A stretch of DNA of 64,000 nucleotides from Micromonospora sp. WMMD1128 (lineage in GTDB: Bacteria; Actinomycetota; Actinomycetes; Mycobacteriales; Micromonosporaceae). Shown piece after piece: positions 16,648-24,064 of this stretch. How positions within the stretch are numbered: position 1 is the stretch's first letter; the number at the start of each line of letters is the position of its first letter. The notes beneath the pieces were generated by a model that searched no databases, was not told the DNA's origin, and worked only from the letters and a program-made list of their open reading frames with translations. The stretch spans positions 5,978,001-6,042,000 of the forward strand of contig NZ_CP114902.1 in the NCBI RefSeq assembly GCF_027497235.1, written 5' to 3'. Made by a program: the position numbers and the translations under genes.

Positions 16648-18453
16648 GTGACCGCGACCACGGCGGAACGGCCCCCGCCCGCATCCGTGCCGGCGTCGCC
16701 GTGGAGACGCCGCACCCGCACCCGTTTCCGCGCCGGTCAGGTCGTGATGACGCAGGTCGCGGGCGCCGTGCTCGTGGCGTCCGCCGGGCGGGGCGTCGCG
16801 TTCACCACCGTCGCGGTGCTGGCGGCGACGTTGCTGCTACCCGCCGCGTGGGTCCGCTATCGGGGCCGCTGGCTGCACGAATGGCTCAGCGTCGGGCTGG
16901 CGTACCTCGGCCGTCGCCGCGCCCTGCCGGCCGGGGCCGATCCGGCGGCGGTCCTGGAGCTGGTCGGGCCGGGCACGGTGGCGCACGCGGCGGAGCTGGC
17001 CGGCGGCCCGGCCGCCGTGCTGCACGACGCCGGCGGGCTGACCGCGCTGCTGGAGCTCGGCGACCCGGACGACCTGTTCGGTGACCGCCCACAGGCGCTG
17101 CCGGCGCCGCTCGACCTCCTTCCCACCGTCGGACCGGAGAGCCCGCCGGTCCGGCTCCAGCTGCTCTTCTCGGCGTCGCCCGCGCCCGCGCCGGCCGTCG
17201 CGGCCGGTCCGGCCGGCACGTCGTACCGTCAGCTCACCGACGGCCGGGTGGCCGGGCGCGCCCGGGTGGTGCTGGCCCTGCGGGTGCTGCGGGCCGACGG
17301 CTGGTCGGACGAGGAGCTGCTGCGGGCGCTCTCCGGCACGGTCCGGCGGACGGTCCGCCGGCTCGGCCCGCTCACCGGCACGCCGCTCGGCGTGCCGGCG
17401 GCACTGCGGGTGATCGCCGAGCTGGCCCACCACGAGGCCGGCGCGCCGGCCCGGGAGACCTGGCCGCTGCTCACCGTGGGTGGGCTGGCGCAGGCGACCT
17501 GGCGGCTGCGCCGGTGGCCGGATCCGCGCGGTGAGGCCGCCCGAGGGCTGGTTCCCCGGCTGCTGGCCGTGCCGGCCACCGCCACCACAGTCGCACTCCG
17601 CGTCGGCCCCCGCGCCGACTCCGCGCCGGTCCCGGCCGAGCTGACGGTACGGGTGGCCGCCGCGAGCGCGGCGGAGTTGTCGGTGGCCGAGCGGGCGCTG
17701 AACCGGGTGGCCGGCGGTGCCGGCGGCGAGCTGTGTCGCCTCGACGGCGAGCACCTGGCGGGGCTGGCCGCCACCCTGCCACTGGCGGTTGCGGGTTCGG
17801 GTGCGCCCCCGGCCGGGTCACCGCCGGCGGCGCCGGACCTGCCGGTCGGCGGGTCCGGCCTGATGGTGGGTGCCGACCGGCGGGGCGGCCCGCTCACCGT
17901 GCGCCTGTTCCGGCCGGCGACGACCCGGGTGCTGCTTGTGGGCGGCGTGCCCGCCGCGCAGCTGCTCGTGTTGCGGGCGCTGGCGCTCGGCGCCCGGGTC
18001 GCGGTGCAGACCGCCCGGCCCCGGGCGTGGGAGGCGTTCGTCCGCGGGGCCGGGGGGCCGGGCGGCGTGATGCCGCTGCTCCCGCCGGGGCGGCCGGTCG
18101 GTGGCGCGCCCGGTTCGCCGCTGCGGCCGGTGCTGCTCGTGGTCGACGCCGGTCCGGTGCCGCCGGAGGTCGGTCCGGCGGCGGCGTGGCAGTCGGTGCT
18201 CGTGGTCCGCGACGAGCTGACCTCGGCGGACGCGCCCGCGCTGGCCCGCGCGGACCTGGCTGTCCTCCAGCCCCTCGACCCGGCCGAGGCGGCGCTTGCC
18301 GGCGCGGCGCTCGGCCTCGGCCCGTCCGCCGACTGGCTCACCCGGATCCGCGACGACATGGTGGCGGTGGTCAACCGCCGGGCACTGCGGTGGGCGCTGC
18401 TCTCGCCGACCCCGGTCGAGTCGCAACTGGTCGGTCACCCGGTCCGCCGCTGA
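16648..18453 (+). CDS. eccE: Type VII secretion protein EccE
   Basis: 601 aa. The GTG at 16648 has GAGGAGG 4 nt upstream. Two hydrophobic segments near the N-terminus (about residues 33-66) are followed by RGRWLHEWL and a large soluble domain, the architecture of EccE in the ESX core complex. The C-terminal half is Ala/Gly/Pro-rich and less conserved. No EccB, EccC or EccD is encoded in the window, so this EccE must work with core parts encoded elsewhere. The next gene starts 47 nt downstream. Confidence 0.85.
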   Translation: MTATTAERPPPASVPASPWRRRTRTRFRAGQVVMTQVAGAVLVASAGRGVAFTTVAVLAATLLLPAAWVRYRGRWLHEWLSVGLAYLGRRRALPAGADPAAVLELVGPGTVAHAAELAGGPAAVLHDAGGLTALLELGDPDDLFGDRPQALPAPLDLLPTVGPESPPVRLQLLFSASPAPAPAVAAGPAGTSYRQLTDGRVAGRARVVLALRVLRADGWSDEELLRALSGTVRRTVRRLGPLTGTPLGVPAALRVIAELAHHEAGAPARETWPLLTVGGLAQATWRLRRWPDPRGEAARGLVPRLLAVPATATTVALRVGPRADSAPVPAELTVRVAAASAAELSVAERALNRVAGGAGGELCRLDGEHLAGLAATLPLAVAGSGAPPAGSPPAAPDLPVGGSGLMVGADRRGGPLTVRLFRPATTRVLLVGGVPAAQLLVLRALALGARVAVQTARPRAWEAFVRGAGGPGGVMPLLPPGRPVGGAPGSPLRPVLLVVDAGPVPPEVGPAAAWQSVLVVRDELTSADAPALARADLAVLQPLDPAEAALAGAALGLGPSADWLTRIRDDMVAVVNRRALRWALLSPTPVESQLVGHPVRR

Positions 18454-18500
18454 AGCGGACAGGGTTCCGCCCGTGGAACCGGCGTGGCACGATCCCGGCC

Positions 18501-18887
18501 ATGGATTTTCTGAAGGGCCTTCTGATCCGGGTGGGCACGACGGCGGTGGCCTTCTGGCTCGCCACCCTGCTCATCCCGGGCATCACGCTCGACTCGGACT
18601 CGGCCACCGAGACGGTGACCACCCTGGTGCTCGTCGCGGTGATCTTCGGCGTGGTGAACGCGGTGCTCCAGCCGATCATCAAGACCGTGGGGTGCGGCTT
18701 CTACCTGCTCACCCTCGGCCTGATCGCGCTTGTGGTGAACGGCCTGCTCTTCCTGCTGACCAGTTGGATCGCCGGAGAGGCCGGGCTGCCGTTCCACGTC
18801 GACGGGTTCTGGCCGGCGGCGGTGCTGGGCGCGCTCTTCGTCGGCATCGTCACCTGGATCCTCGGCGCCGTCCTCGACCGCGACTGA
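18501..18887 (+). CDS. Four-helix membrane protein (phage holin 4 superfamily)
   Basis: 128 aa, almost entirely hydrophobic with four predicted membrane helices. The pattern VAVIFGVVNAVLQPIIK followed by YLLTLGLIALVVNGLLF and a last helix ending GAVLDRD is typical of the short actinobacterial proteins assigned to the phage-holin-like PF04020 family. No Shine-Dalgarno sequence precedes the ATG. The function of these chromosomal proteins is not established; a lytic role is not implied. Confidence 0.8.
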   Translation: MDFLKGLLIRVGTTAVAFWLATLLIPGITLDSDSATETVTTLVLVAVIFGVVNAVLQPIIKTVGCGFYLLTLGLIALVVNGLLFLLTSWIAGEAGLPFHVDGFWPAAVLGALFVGIVTWILGAVLDRD

Positions 18888-18957
18888 CGGTCCCGGTCGG
18901 TCGCCGGTACCTGCGATCCGGCGACCGACCGGCCCGGCCACCGACCGGTCCGGCGCG

Positions 18958-18989
18958 CGGGCGGTCCAACGGGCGGGCGGTCCAACGGG
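18958..18989. repeat. 16-bp tandem duplication
   Basis: Two perfect adjacent copies of CGGGCGGTCCAACGGG in the gap before the GNAT gene. Confidence 0.85.
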
Positions 18990-19025
18990 CGGGAATTGGC
19001 AGGTGTCCGGCGCGGGGAGCGGCAC

Positions 19026-19031
19026 TACGCT
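19026..19031 (+). promoter_or_regulatory. -10 element of a leaderless promoter (GNAT gene)
   Basis: TACGCT followed by 7 nt and the GTG at 19039. This supports 19039 rather than the in-frame GTG at 19003. Confidence 0.45.
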
Positions 19032-19038
19032 CGGCCGG

Positions 19039-19470
19039 GTGTTCACCCTGACCCGCGCGGACGGCTACCAGCTCAGCACCGACCCGGGCCGGCTCGACCT
19101 CGCCCGGGTGCACACCTGGCTCGCCAGGGACGCCTACTGGGCGCTCGGGCGGGACCGGGAGACGGTCGAGCGCGCGTTCGCCGGATCGATCGGCTACGGC
19201 GTCTACCGGCCCGGCGACGACCGGCAGGTGGCGGTCGCCCGGGTGGTCACCGACCGGGCCACGTTCGCCTGGCTCTGCGACGTCTACGTGGAACGGGCCG
19301 AGCGGGGTCGCGGGTTGGGCACCTGGCTGGCGGCCGGCGTCCGCGACCACACGGCCGAGCTGGGCGTACGCCGGATCCTGCTGGCGACGCTCGACGCGCA
19401 CGGGGTGTACGGCAAGCTCGGCTTCCAACCCGTCGCGGCGGACCGTTACCTGGAGCTGGACCAGCGGTGA
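19039..19470 (+). CDS. GNAT-family N-acetyltransferase
   Basis: 143 aa from the leaderless GTG at 19039. The acetyl-CoA binding motif A is seen as ERAERGRGLGTWLA (R/Q-x-x-G-x-G/A type), preceded by LCDVYVE and followed by HGVYGKLGFQPV, the standard GNAT beta5-alpha5 pattern. It resembles the small stand-alone acetyltransferases whose substrates are mostly unknown. RarD follows 51 nt downstream with its own leaderless promoter, so they may not be cotranscribed. Confidence 0.85.
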   Translation: MFTLTRADGYQLSTDPGRLDLARVHTWLARDAYWALGRDRETVERAFAGSIGYGVYRPGDDRQVAVARVVTDRATFAWLCDVYVERAERGRGLGTWLAAGVRDHTAELGVRRILLATLDAHGVYGKLGFQPVAADRYLELDQR

Positions 19471-19509
19471 CGCCGGTCACCGGAAAGGACCAGTAACGCA
19501 TCGACCGCT

Positions 19510-19515
19510 TACGGT
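19510..19515 (+). promoter_or_regulatory. -10 element of a leaderless promoter (rarD)
   Basis: TACGGT followed by 6 nt and the GTG at 19522, with no ribosome-binding site. Confidence 0.45.
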
Positions 19516-19521
19516 GGACGG

Positions 19522-20493
19522 GTGAACCAGCTCCGCCTCGGCTACCTGTACGGCATCGGCGCGTACCTGCTCTGGGGTTTCTTCCCGATCTACCTCAAGC
19601 TGCTCCGCCCGGCCGGGCCGGTGGAGATCCTCGCGCACCGGATCATCTGGTCGGTGGCGTTCGTGGCGCTGCTGCTGGCGGCCATGCGGCACGTCGGCTT
19701 CCTGCGGACGCTGGCCCGACGACCCCGGGCGCTGGCCGGCATCACGCTCGCCGCCGCGCTGATCGCGGTCAACTGGGGCACCTACATCTACGGCGTGACC
19801 TCCGACCGGGTGGTGGAGACCGCGCTCGGCTACTTCATCAACCCGCTGGTATCGGTGCTGCTCGGCGTCGTCGCGCTGCGCGAACGGCTACGCCCGGCGC
19901 AGTGGGGGGCGCTCGTCGTCGGCGCGCTCGCGGTGGCGGTGCTCACCGTCGACTACGGGCGGCTGCCCTGGCTGGCGCTCACCCTCGCGTTCAGCTTCGC
20001 CGGCTACGGCCTGGTCAAGAAGCGGCTCGGCCTGCCCGCCGTCGAGGGACTCTTCGTCGAGTCGGCGGTGCTGGCGCTGCCCGCCCTGGCCTACCTGGCC
20101 TGGCTGTCGACCCGCGGCGACTCGACGTTCGGCCACGTCTCGGCCGGGCACACGGCGCTGCTGGTGCTGGCCGGCGCCGCCACCGCGATCCCGCTGCTGC
20201 TCTTCGCCGGCGCGGCGAACCGGCTGCCGCTGTCCACCCTCGGCATGTTGCAGTACCTGGCGCCGATCCTCCAGCTCGGCTGCGGCGTGCTGATCTTCCA
20301 CGAGCCGATGCCCCCGGCCCGGCTGGCCGGTTTCGCCCTGGTCTGGCTCGCCCTGGCGGTCTTCACCGTGGATGCGCTGCGCCACGCCCGCCGCACCCGC
20401 GCCGCCGCGCGGGCCGCCGCCCTCATCCCCGCCCCAGTTCCGCCCATCAGCGCGCGACAGAGGGGTGTGGGGGACCGTCAGCGGAGATCGTAG
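19522..20493 (+). CDS. rarD: EamA-family transporter RarD
   Basis: 323 aa, about ten membrane helices in two EamA halves. The diagnostic RarD features are an N-terminal GIGAYLLWGFFPIYLKL, the HRIIWSV motif and NWGTYIYGVTSDRVVETALG. The RarD subgroup is named for a chloramphenicol-sensitive phenotype; the true substrate is unknown. The final 16 nt overlap the end of the convergent anti-sigma gene, and the Ala/Arg-rich tail after the last helix looks non-essential. Confidence 0.9.
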   Translation: MNQLRLGYLYGIGAYLLWGFFPIYLKLLRPAGPVEILAHRIIWSVAFVALLLAAMRHVGFLRTLARRPRALAGITLAAALIAVNWGTYIYGVTSDRVVETALGYFINPLVSVLLGVVALRERLRPAQWGALVVGALAVAVLTVDYGRLPWLALTLAFSFAGYGLVKKRLGLPAVEGLFVESAVLALPALAYLAWLSTRGDSTFGHVSAGHTALLVLAGAATAIPLLLFAGAANRLPLSTLGMLQYLAPILQLGCGVLIFHEPMPPARLAGFALVWLALAVFTVDALRHARRTRAAARAAALIPAPVPPISARQRGVGDRQRRS

Positions 20494-21167
20494 GAGAGGA
20501 CCGGGGCGTCTTCGCCGCGCATCAGGTCCAGGCGGACCAGTTCGCCTTTCGTGAATCGGGTGACGCCGGAGAAGCGCAGGTCGTCGCCGGGGGCCGCCAG
20601 CCAGGAGCCGATCTGCTCGGTCGCGCCGTCCGGGCCGTGCGCCACCAGCCGGAACGTGTACGCCTCGCGGTGCCCGGCCCGCCGGTCGTAGCCGCAGTGC
20701 ATGGTGACCTCGGTGCCCCACGGCGTCTCGGTCAGGCCCACCTCGGCGTGCACCGGCACCGTCCCGGCCACCGGCCGCATCGAGGTGAGCGCCACCGGCC
20801 GGGTGGCCGGCTCCGCGGGCGGTCGGAACACGGTCACCCCGACGCCGGCGAGCACCGCGAGCGCGGCGGCGGCGAGCGCGGTCAGCGCGTACCGCCGCCG
20901 GGAGCGGGACCGGTCGCGGCGCCGCCGCTCCCGCGCGGCGTCGAGCAGCGCGGGCACCCGGGAGGTTTCCGGCCCGACCTCAAGGAACTGTTCCAGCCCG
21001 GCCGGGTCGAGACGGCCCAGCAGGCCGGGGAGTACGGCGATCTCGGCCACCGCCTCCCGGCAGGCGGCGCAGCCGGACAGGTGCCGTTCGTAGGCGACCC
21101 GGTCGGCCGGGGCGAGGGCGCCCAGCACGTACGCCCCGTCGTCGTGCGCGAACTCGCAGCGGGTCAT
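20478..21167 (-). CDS. Anti-sigma factor with zinc-finger domain
   Basis: 229 aa. The ATG overlaps the sigma-factor stop (ATGA), so the pair is coupled. The N-terminus carries the zinc-binding anti-sigma pattern His29-x3-Cys33-x2-Cys36 in RHLSGCAACRE. One membrane helix (about 93-114) is followed by an extracytoplasmic domain of about 115 residues that should sense the signal. It is expected to hold the upstream ECF sigma factor at the membrane until released. Confidence 0.9.
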   Translation of the reverse strand: MTRCEFAHDDGAYVLGALAPADRVAYERHLSGCAACREAVAEIAVLPGLLGRLDPAGLEQFLEVGPETSRVPALLDAARERRRRDRSRSRRRYALTALAAAALAVLAGVGVTVFRPPAEPATRPVALTSMRPVAGTVPVHAEVGLTETPWGTEVTMHCGYDRRAGHREAYTFRLVAHGPDGATEQIGSWLAAPGDDLRFSGVTRFTKGELVRLDLMRGEDAPVLSYDLR

Positions 21168-21679
21168 CCGGTCACCCCCATCTCGGCCAGCACCAACCGT
21201 AGTGAGCGCAGCGCATAGTGGGTGCGCGACTTCACCGTGCCCGGCGGCACGCCCAGCCGGGCCGCCGCCTCCGCCACCGACCGGCCCTGGTAGAAGCACT
21301 CGACCAGCACCTCGCGGTGGGTCGGGCTGAGCCGGTTGAGCGCCTCGGCCACCGTCCACGCCTCCACCGCGCGCTCCGTCTCGTCGACCGTCTCGGCGGT
21401 TTCCGGCAGTTCGTCGGTGTAGACCTCGCCGACCCGGGCGGAGCGGCGACGCCAGGCGTCGATGGCCAGGTTCCGGGCGGTGGTGAAGAGCCAGGCGCGG
21501 ACCGAGCCGCGTCGCGGATCAAGTGACTCGGGGTGCCGCCAGGCCCGCAGGAGCGTCTCCTGCACCAGGTCCTCGGCCCGCGGCCGATCGCCGTTGACCA
21601 GTCTCAGGGCGTGCGCGTACAGCGCGTCGGCATGTTCGTCGTGCAGCGCGCGCAGCAGTTGGGCGTCGTGGTCACTGAT
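21164..21679 (-). CDS. ECF sigma factor with apparent ATC start codon
   Basis: 171 aa if translation starts at ATC (21677-21679). Region 2 is clear (LHDEHADALYAHALRLV, AEDLVQETLLRAWRHPE, VRAWLFTTARNLAIDAWRR) and region 4 ends with the helix-turn-helix LPPTHREVLVE-type segment and GRSVAEAAARLGVPPGTVKSR. The frame stops upstream at TAA and holds no ATG, GTG or TTG before region 2.1. The only codon placed correctly is ATC, with GAGG 7 nt upstream, giving (M)SDHDAQLL. A GTG inside region 2 (21565) would destroy the domain. Paired with the downstream anti-sigma factor. Confidence 0.85.
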   Translation of the reverse strand: MSDHDAQLLRALHDEHADALYAHALRLVNGDRPRAEDLVQETLLRAWRHPESLDPRRGSVRAWLFTTARNLAIDAWRRRSARVGEVYTDELPETAETVDETERAVEAWTVAEALNRLSPTHREVLVECFYQGRSVAEAAARLGVPPGTVKSRTHYALRSLRLVLAEMGVTG

Positions 21680-21718
21680 GGCGGTACCTCGCTTCCGGCG
21701 GCGGGAGACCGGGGGTTA

Positions 21719-21753
21719 CGTCCGCCCTTCCAGGCGTTGCGTCCGCCCTTCCA
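21719..21753 (-). promoter_or_regulatory. Direct repeat upstream of the ECF sigma gene
   Basis: On the minus strand TGGAAGGGCGGACG occurs twice with a 21-bp period, 40-74 bp upstream of the sigma start. Two helical turns of spacing and the GGAA core suggest an autoregulatory promoter or activator site. No regulator can be assigned. Confidence 0.4.
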
Positions 21754-21816
21754 TACGTGCGGTGACGCCGAACGGTTCAGCCGCAGGTCGGGCCGAGCCC
21801 GCGCGCCGCGGCCGTT

Positions 21817-22623
21817 CTAGTGTTCGGTGGCGATCCCGTCGGCGATCGCCCGGGCGGCGGTGAGCAGCTTCGCCCGGACCACCCGGGCCGAGGTCATCAT
21901 CTCGCTGGCCGGCAGCGCGCAGGCAAGCACCACCCGGCGCTCGATGTCCTTGTCCGGGGCGACGAGGACCGCTGCGCACGCCACGCCCTGCCGGAACTGG
22001 CCCAGCTCCAACTGCATGCCGCGCCGGTCACCGGCGGCCAGGTCGGCCTCGAACGCCTCGACCGAGGTGAGGGTGGCGGTGGTGAACGGGCGCATCCCGT
22101 ACTCGCGCAGGTAGCGGAAGCGTTGCTCGGCGGTGAGCGTGGCGAGCAGGCTCTTGCCGAGCGCGGTGGCGTGCGCGCCCTCGTCGAAGCCCGGCACCAT
22201 CTCCTCCAGGTAGGGCGAGCGCGGCCCCTCGGCGCAGGCGGTCACCGCCACCTGCCCGCCCACGAAGCGACCGAGGTAGTGGCTCCAGCCGGTGTCCGCC
22301 GCGGCCCGGCGCAGCGCCTCACCGACGGCGGGCGGACCCCGGAACGCGGTGACCAGCTCGCGGTAGCGGTCGGCGATCTCCAGCCCGACGATGTAGGTGC
22401 CGTCCTCGCGTCGGATCACGTAGCCCTCGTACGCCAGCGTCCGCACCAGGTGGTAGGTGGTGGCGACGGTCAGCTCGCAGCGTCGGGCGATCTGCTTCAC
22501 GGTCAGGCCCCTCGGCGCACGGCCGACCGACTCGAGCACTCGAAGCGCCCGAGAGACGCTCCGGATCAGATCCGAAGGTTCCGCCAAGGGGTCGCGCACA
22601 ACCACCTCCGCCGCCGGGGACAT
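21817..22623 (-). CDS. IclR-family transcriptional regulator
   Basis: 268 aa. The N-terminal winged helix (about 18-85; RVLESVGRAPRGLTVKQIARRCELTVATTYHLVRTL) is followed by the IclR effector domain, which contains HATALGKSLLATL and GVACAAVLVAPDKDIERRVVLAC. IclR proteins bind small aromatic or carboxylic effectors and often control a divergent operon. Here the divergent neighbour is an MFS transporter 129 bp away, the likely target. A GTG eight codons in is a possible alternative start. Confidence 0.88.
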   Translation of the reverse strand: MSPAAEVVVRDPLAEPSDLIRSVSRALRVLESVGRAPRGLTVKQIARRCELTVATTYHLVRTLAYEGYVIRREDGTYIVGLEIADRYRELVTAFRGPPAVGEALRRAAADTGWSHYLGRFVGGQVAVTACAEGPRSPYLEEMVPGFDEGAHATALGKSLLATLTAEQRFRYLREYGMRPFTTATLTSVEAFEADLAAGDRRGMQLELGQFRQGVACAAVLVAPDKDIERRVVLACALPASEMMTSARVVRAKLLTAARAIADGIATEH

Positions 22624-22752
22624 ACACCATATGAAAAAGAGGCCGAGTGCGAAATGCCTGTTCGGGTGGAGGATGCCAGATCGGCGGACACAGAACGTGC
22701 TCCGACAGACACGATCAGCAGCGAAAACTCAGCCGGCGTAGGTTTGCCGACG

Positions 22753-23976
22753 ATGACCGAAACAATTTCACGATCCGGCCCTACGGTGCCGAGGCGCGCG
22801 GTCCGGGTCGGCGCCGGCGCCACCGCCACCACGATCGCCTGCGTCCTGCCGGTCTTCCTGGTCGGCGGCCTGGCCGTGCAGCTCGGCGACGAACTCGGCT
22901 TCAGCCCGACCGGGCTGGGCCTGGCCGTCTCGGTCTACTTCGGCATCAGCGCGCTCGCCTCGGTGCCCTCCGGCGCCCTGGTCGAGCGGTACGGACCGAC
23001 CCCGATCGCCCGCGCCGCCATCGGGCTCTCCGCCGGCTCGCTGCTGGCCGTGGCGGGCCTCGCCCGGTCGTACCCGGTGCTGGTGGCGCTGCTGGCGCTC
23101 AGCGCCGCAGCCAACGCCCTCGGCCAACTCGCCAGCAACGCCGTGCTGGCCGAGCACGTGCCCGCCCACCGGCAGGGGCTCTCCTTCGGCGTGAAGCAGG
23201 CCGCCATCCCGGTCTCCACGCTGCTGGCCGGCGCGGCGGTGCCCACCGTCGCCCTGACCGCCGGCTGGCGCTGGGCGTTCGTGGCCGCCGCCGCAGCCGC
23301 GTTGGCCGCGCTCCCGGCCGTACCTCGATCCGGCCGGGACCGCCGCACCCGCACCGCCTCCGCCGGACGGGGCGGCGGCACGGCCGCGCTCGTGGTGGTC
23401 GGGCTGGCCGCGACGCTCGCGGCCGGCGCGGCGAACGCGCTCGGCACGTTCCTGGTCGACTCGTCGGCCGCCCGCGGGCTCTCCCCCGGGCTCGCCGGCC
23501 TGACCCTGACGCTCGGCAGCGCGGTCTGCGTGGCGGCGCGGGTGGGCGTCGGCTGGCTCGCCGACCGGCGGACCGGCGGGCACGTCGTGGTGGTCGCCGG
23601 GCTGCTGGTGGCAGGTTCGGTGGGGCTGGTCCTGCTCGCGGTGGCCGGCACCGCGCCGCTGGTCGTGGGCGTGGTGCTCGGCTTCGGTCTGGGCTGGTCG
23701 TGGCCCGGGCTGTTGAACTTCGCCGTGGTCCGGCTCCACCCACAGGCCCCGGCCGCCGCCACCTCGATCACCCAGACCGGCGTGTACGCGGGCGGCTGCG
23801 TCGGCCCGCTCGGCCTGGGCGCGCTTGCCGGCACGGCCGGCTACCCGACGATGTGGCTCACGGCGGCGATAGCCATGCTCCTGGCCGCCCTGCTCATGCT
23901 CCTGACCACCCGCCGCACCCTCTCACCCACCCCGCCCGGCCCGACCTCGCCCGGCCCGACCCCGCGTCGATCATGA
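22753..23976 (+). CDS. MFS transporter
   Basis: 407 aa with twelve hydrophobic segments. The first half carries the MFS signature near the loop SGALVERYGPTPIAR, and the second half has GWLADRRTGG at the equivalent place, confirming the duplicated fold. TAGGTT 8 nt before the ATG at 22753 supports this start as leaderless; ATG 22654 is an in-frame alternative. The MFS class fits the CynX/NimT-like exporters or uptake carriers. The substrate is not deducible, but control by the divergent IclR regulator is likely. Confidence 0.82.
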   Translation: MTETISRSGPTVPRRAVRVGAGATATTIACVLPVFLVGGLAVQLGDELGFSPTGLGLAVSVYFGISALASVPSGALVERYGPTPIARAAIGLSAGSLLAVAGLARSYPVLVALLALSAAANALGQLASNAVLAEHVPAHRQGLSFGVKQAAIPVSTLLAGAAVPTVALTAGWRWAFVAAAAAALAALPAVPRSGRDRRTRTASAGRGGGTAALVVVGLAATLAAGAANALGTFLVDSSAARGLSPGLAGLTLTLGSAVCVAARVGVGWLADRRTGGHVVVVAGLLVAGSVGLVLLAVAGTAPLVVGVVLGFGLGWSWPGLLNFAVVRLHPQAPAAATSITQTGVYAGGCVGPLGLGALAGTAGYPTMWLTAAIAMLLAALLMLLTTRRTLSPTPPGPTSPGPTPRRS

Positions 23977-24023
23977 GGTTAGCGGCGCGACACGCCGATC
24001 CCGAGAGCGCCAACTTCATGATC
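23969..24023. repeat. REP-like palindrome at the end of the MFS gene
   Basis: Arms GATCATGAGGTTAGCG (23969-23984) and CGCCAACTTCATGATC (24008-24023) are reverse complements with two G:T-type differences, around a 23-nt centre GCGCGACACGCCGATCCCGAGAG split by smaller symmetry. The MFS stop codon TGA is inside the left arm. The element has the look of a dispersed palindromic repeat and may also act as a terminator. Confidence 0.75.
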
Positions 24024-24039
24024 ACCGGGGCCGGAGCCC

Positions 24040-24064
24040 GGGGGTGGGGGGGGTGGGGTGGGGG
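24040..24064 (+). other. G-quadruplex-forming tract
   Basis: G5-T-G8-T-G4-T-G5 on the plus strand: four G-runs with single-T loops, the most stable parallel quadruplex topology. It lies directly after the REP palindrome and touches the stop codon of the convergent polyprenyl synthase gene (24065). In the MFS transcript it would form an RNA quadruplex; for the synthase gene it is on the template strand. Confidence 0.8.

Noticed and set aside
18501..18887. Prophage remnant, because of the holin-like protein
   Set aside because: No other phage genes nearby; this family is a common chromosomal membrane protein in actinomycetes.
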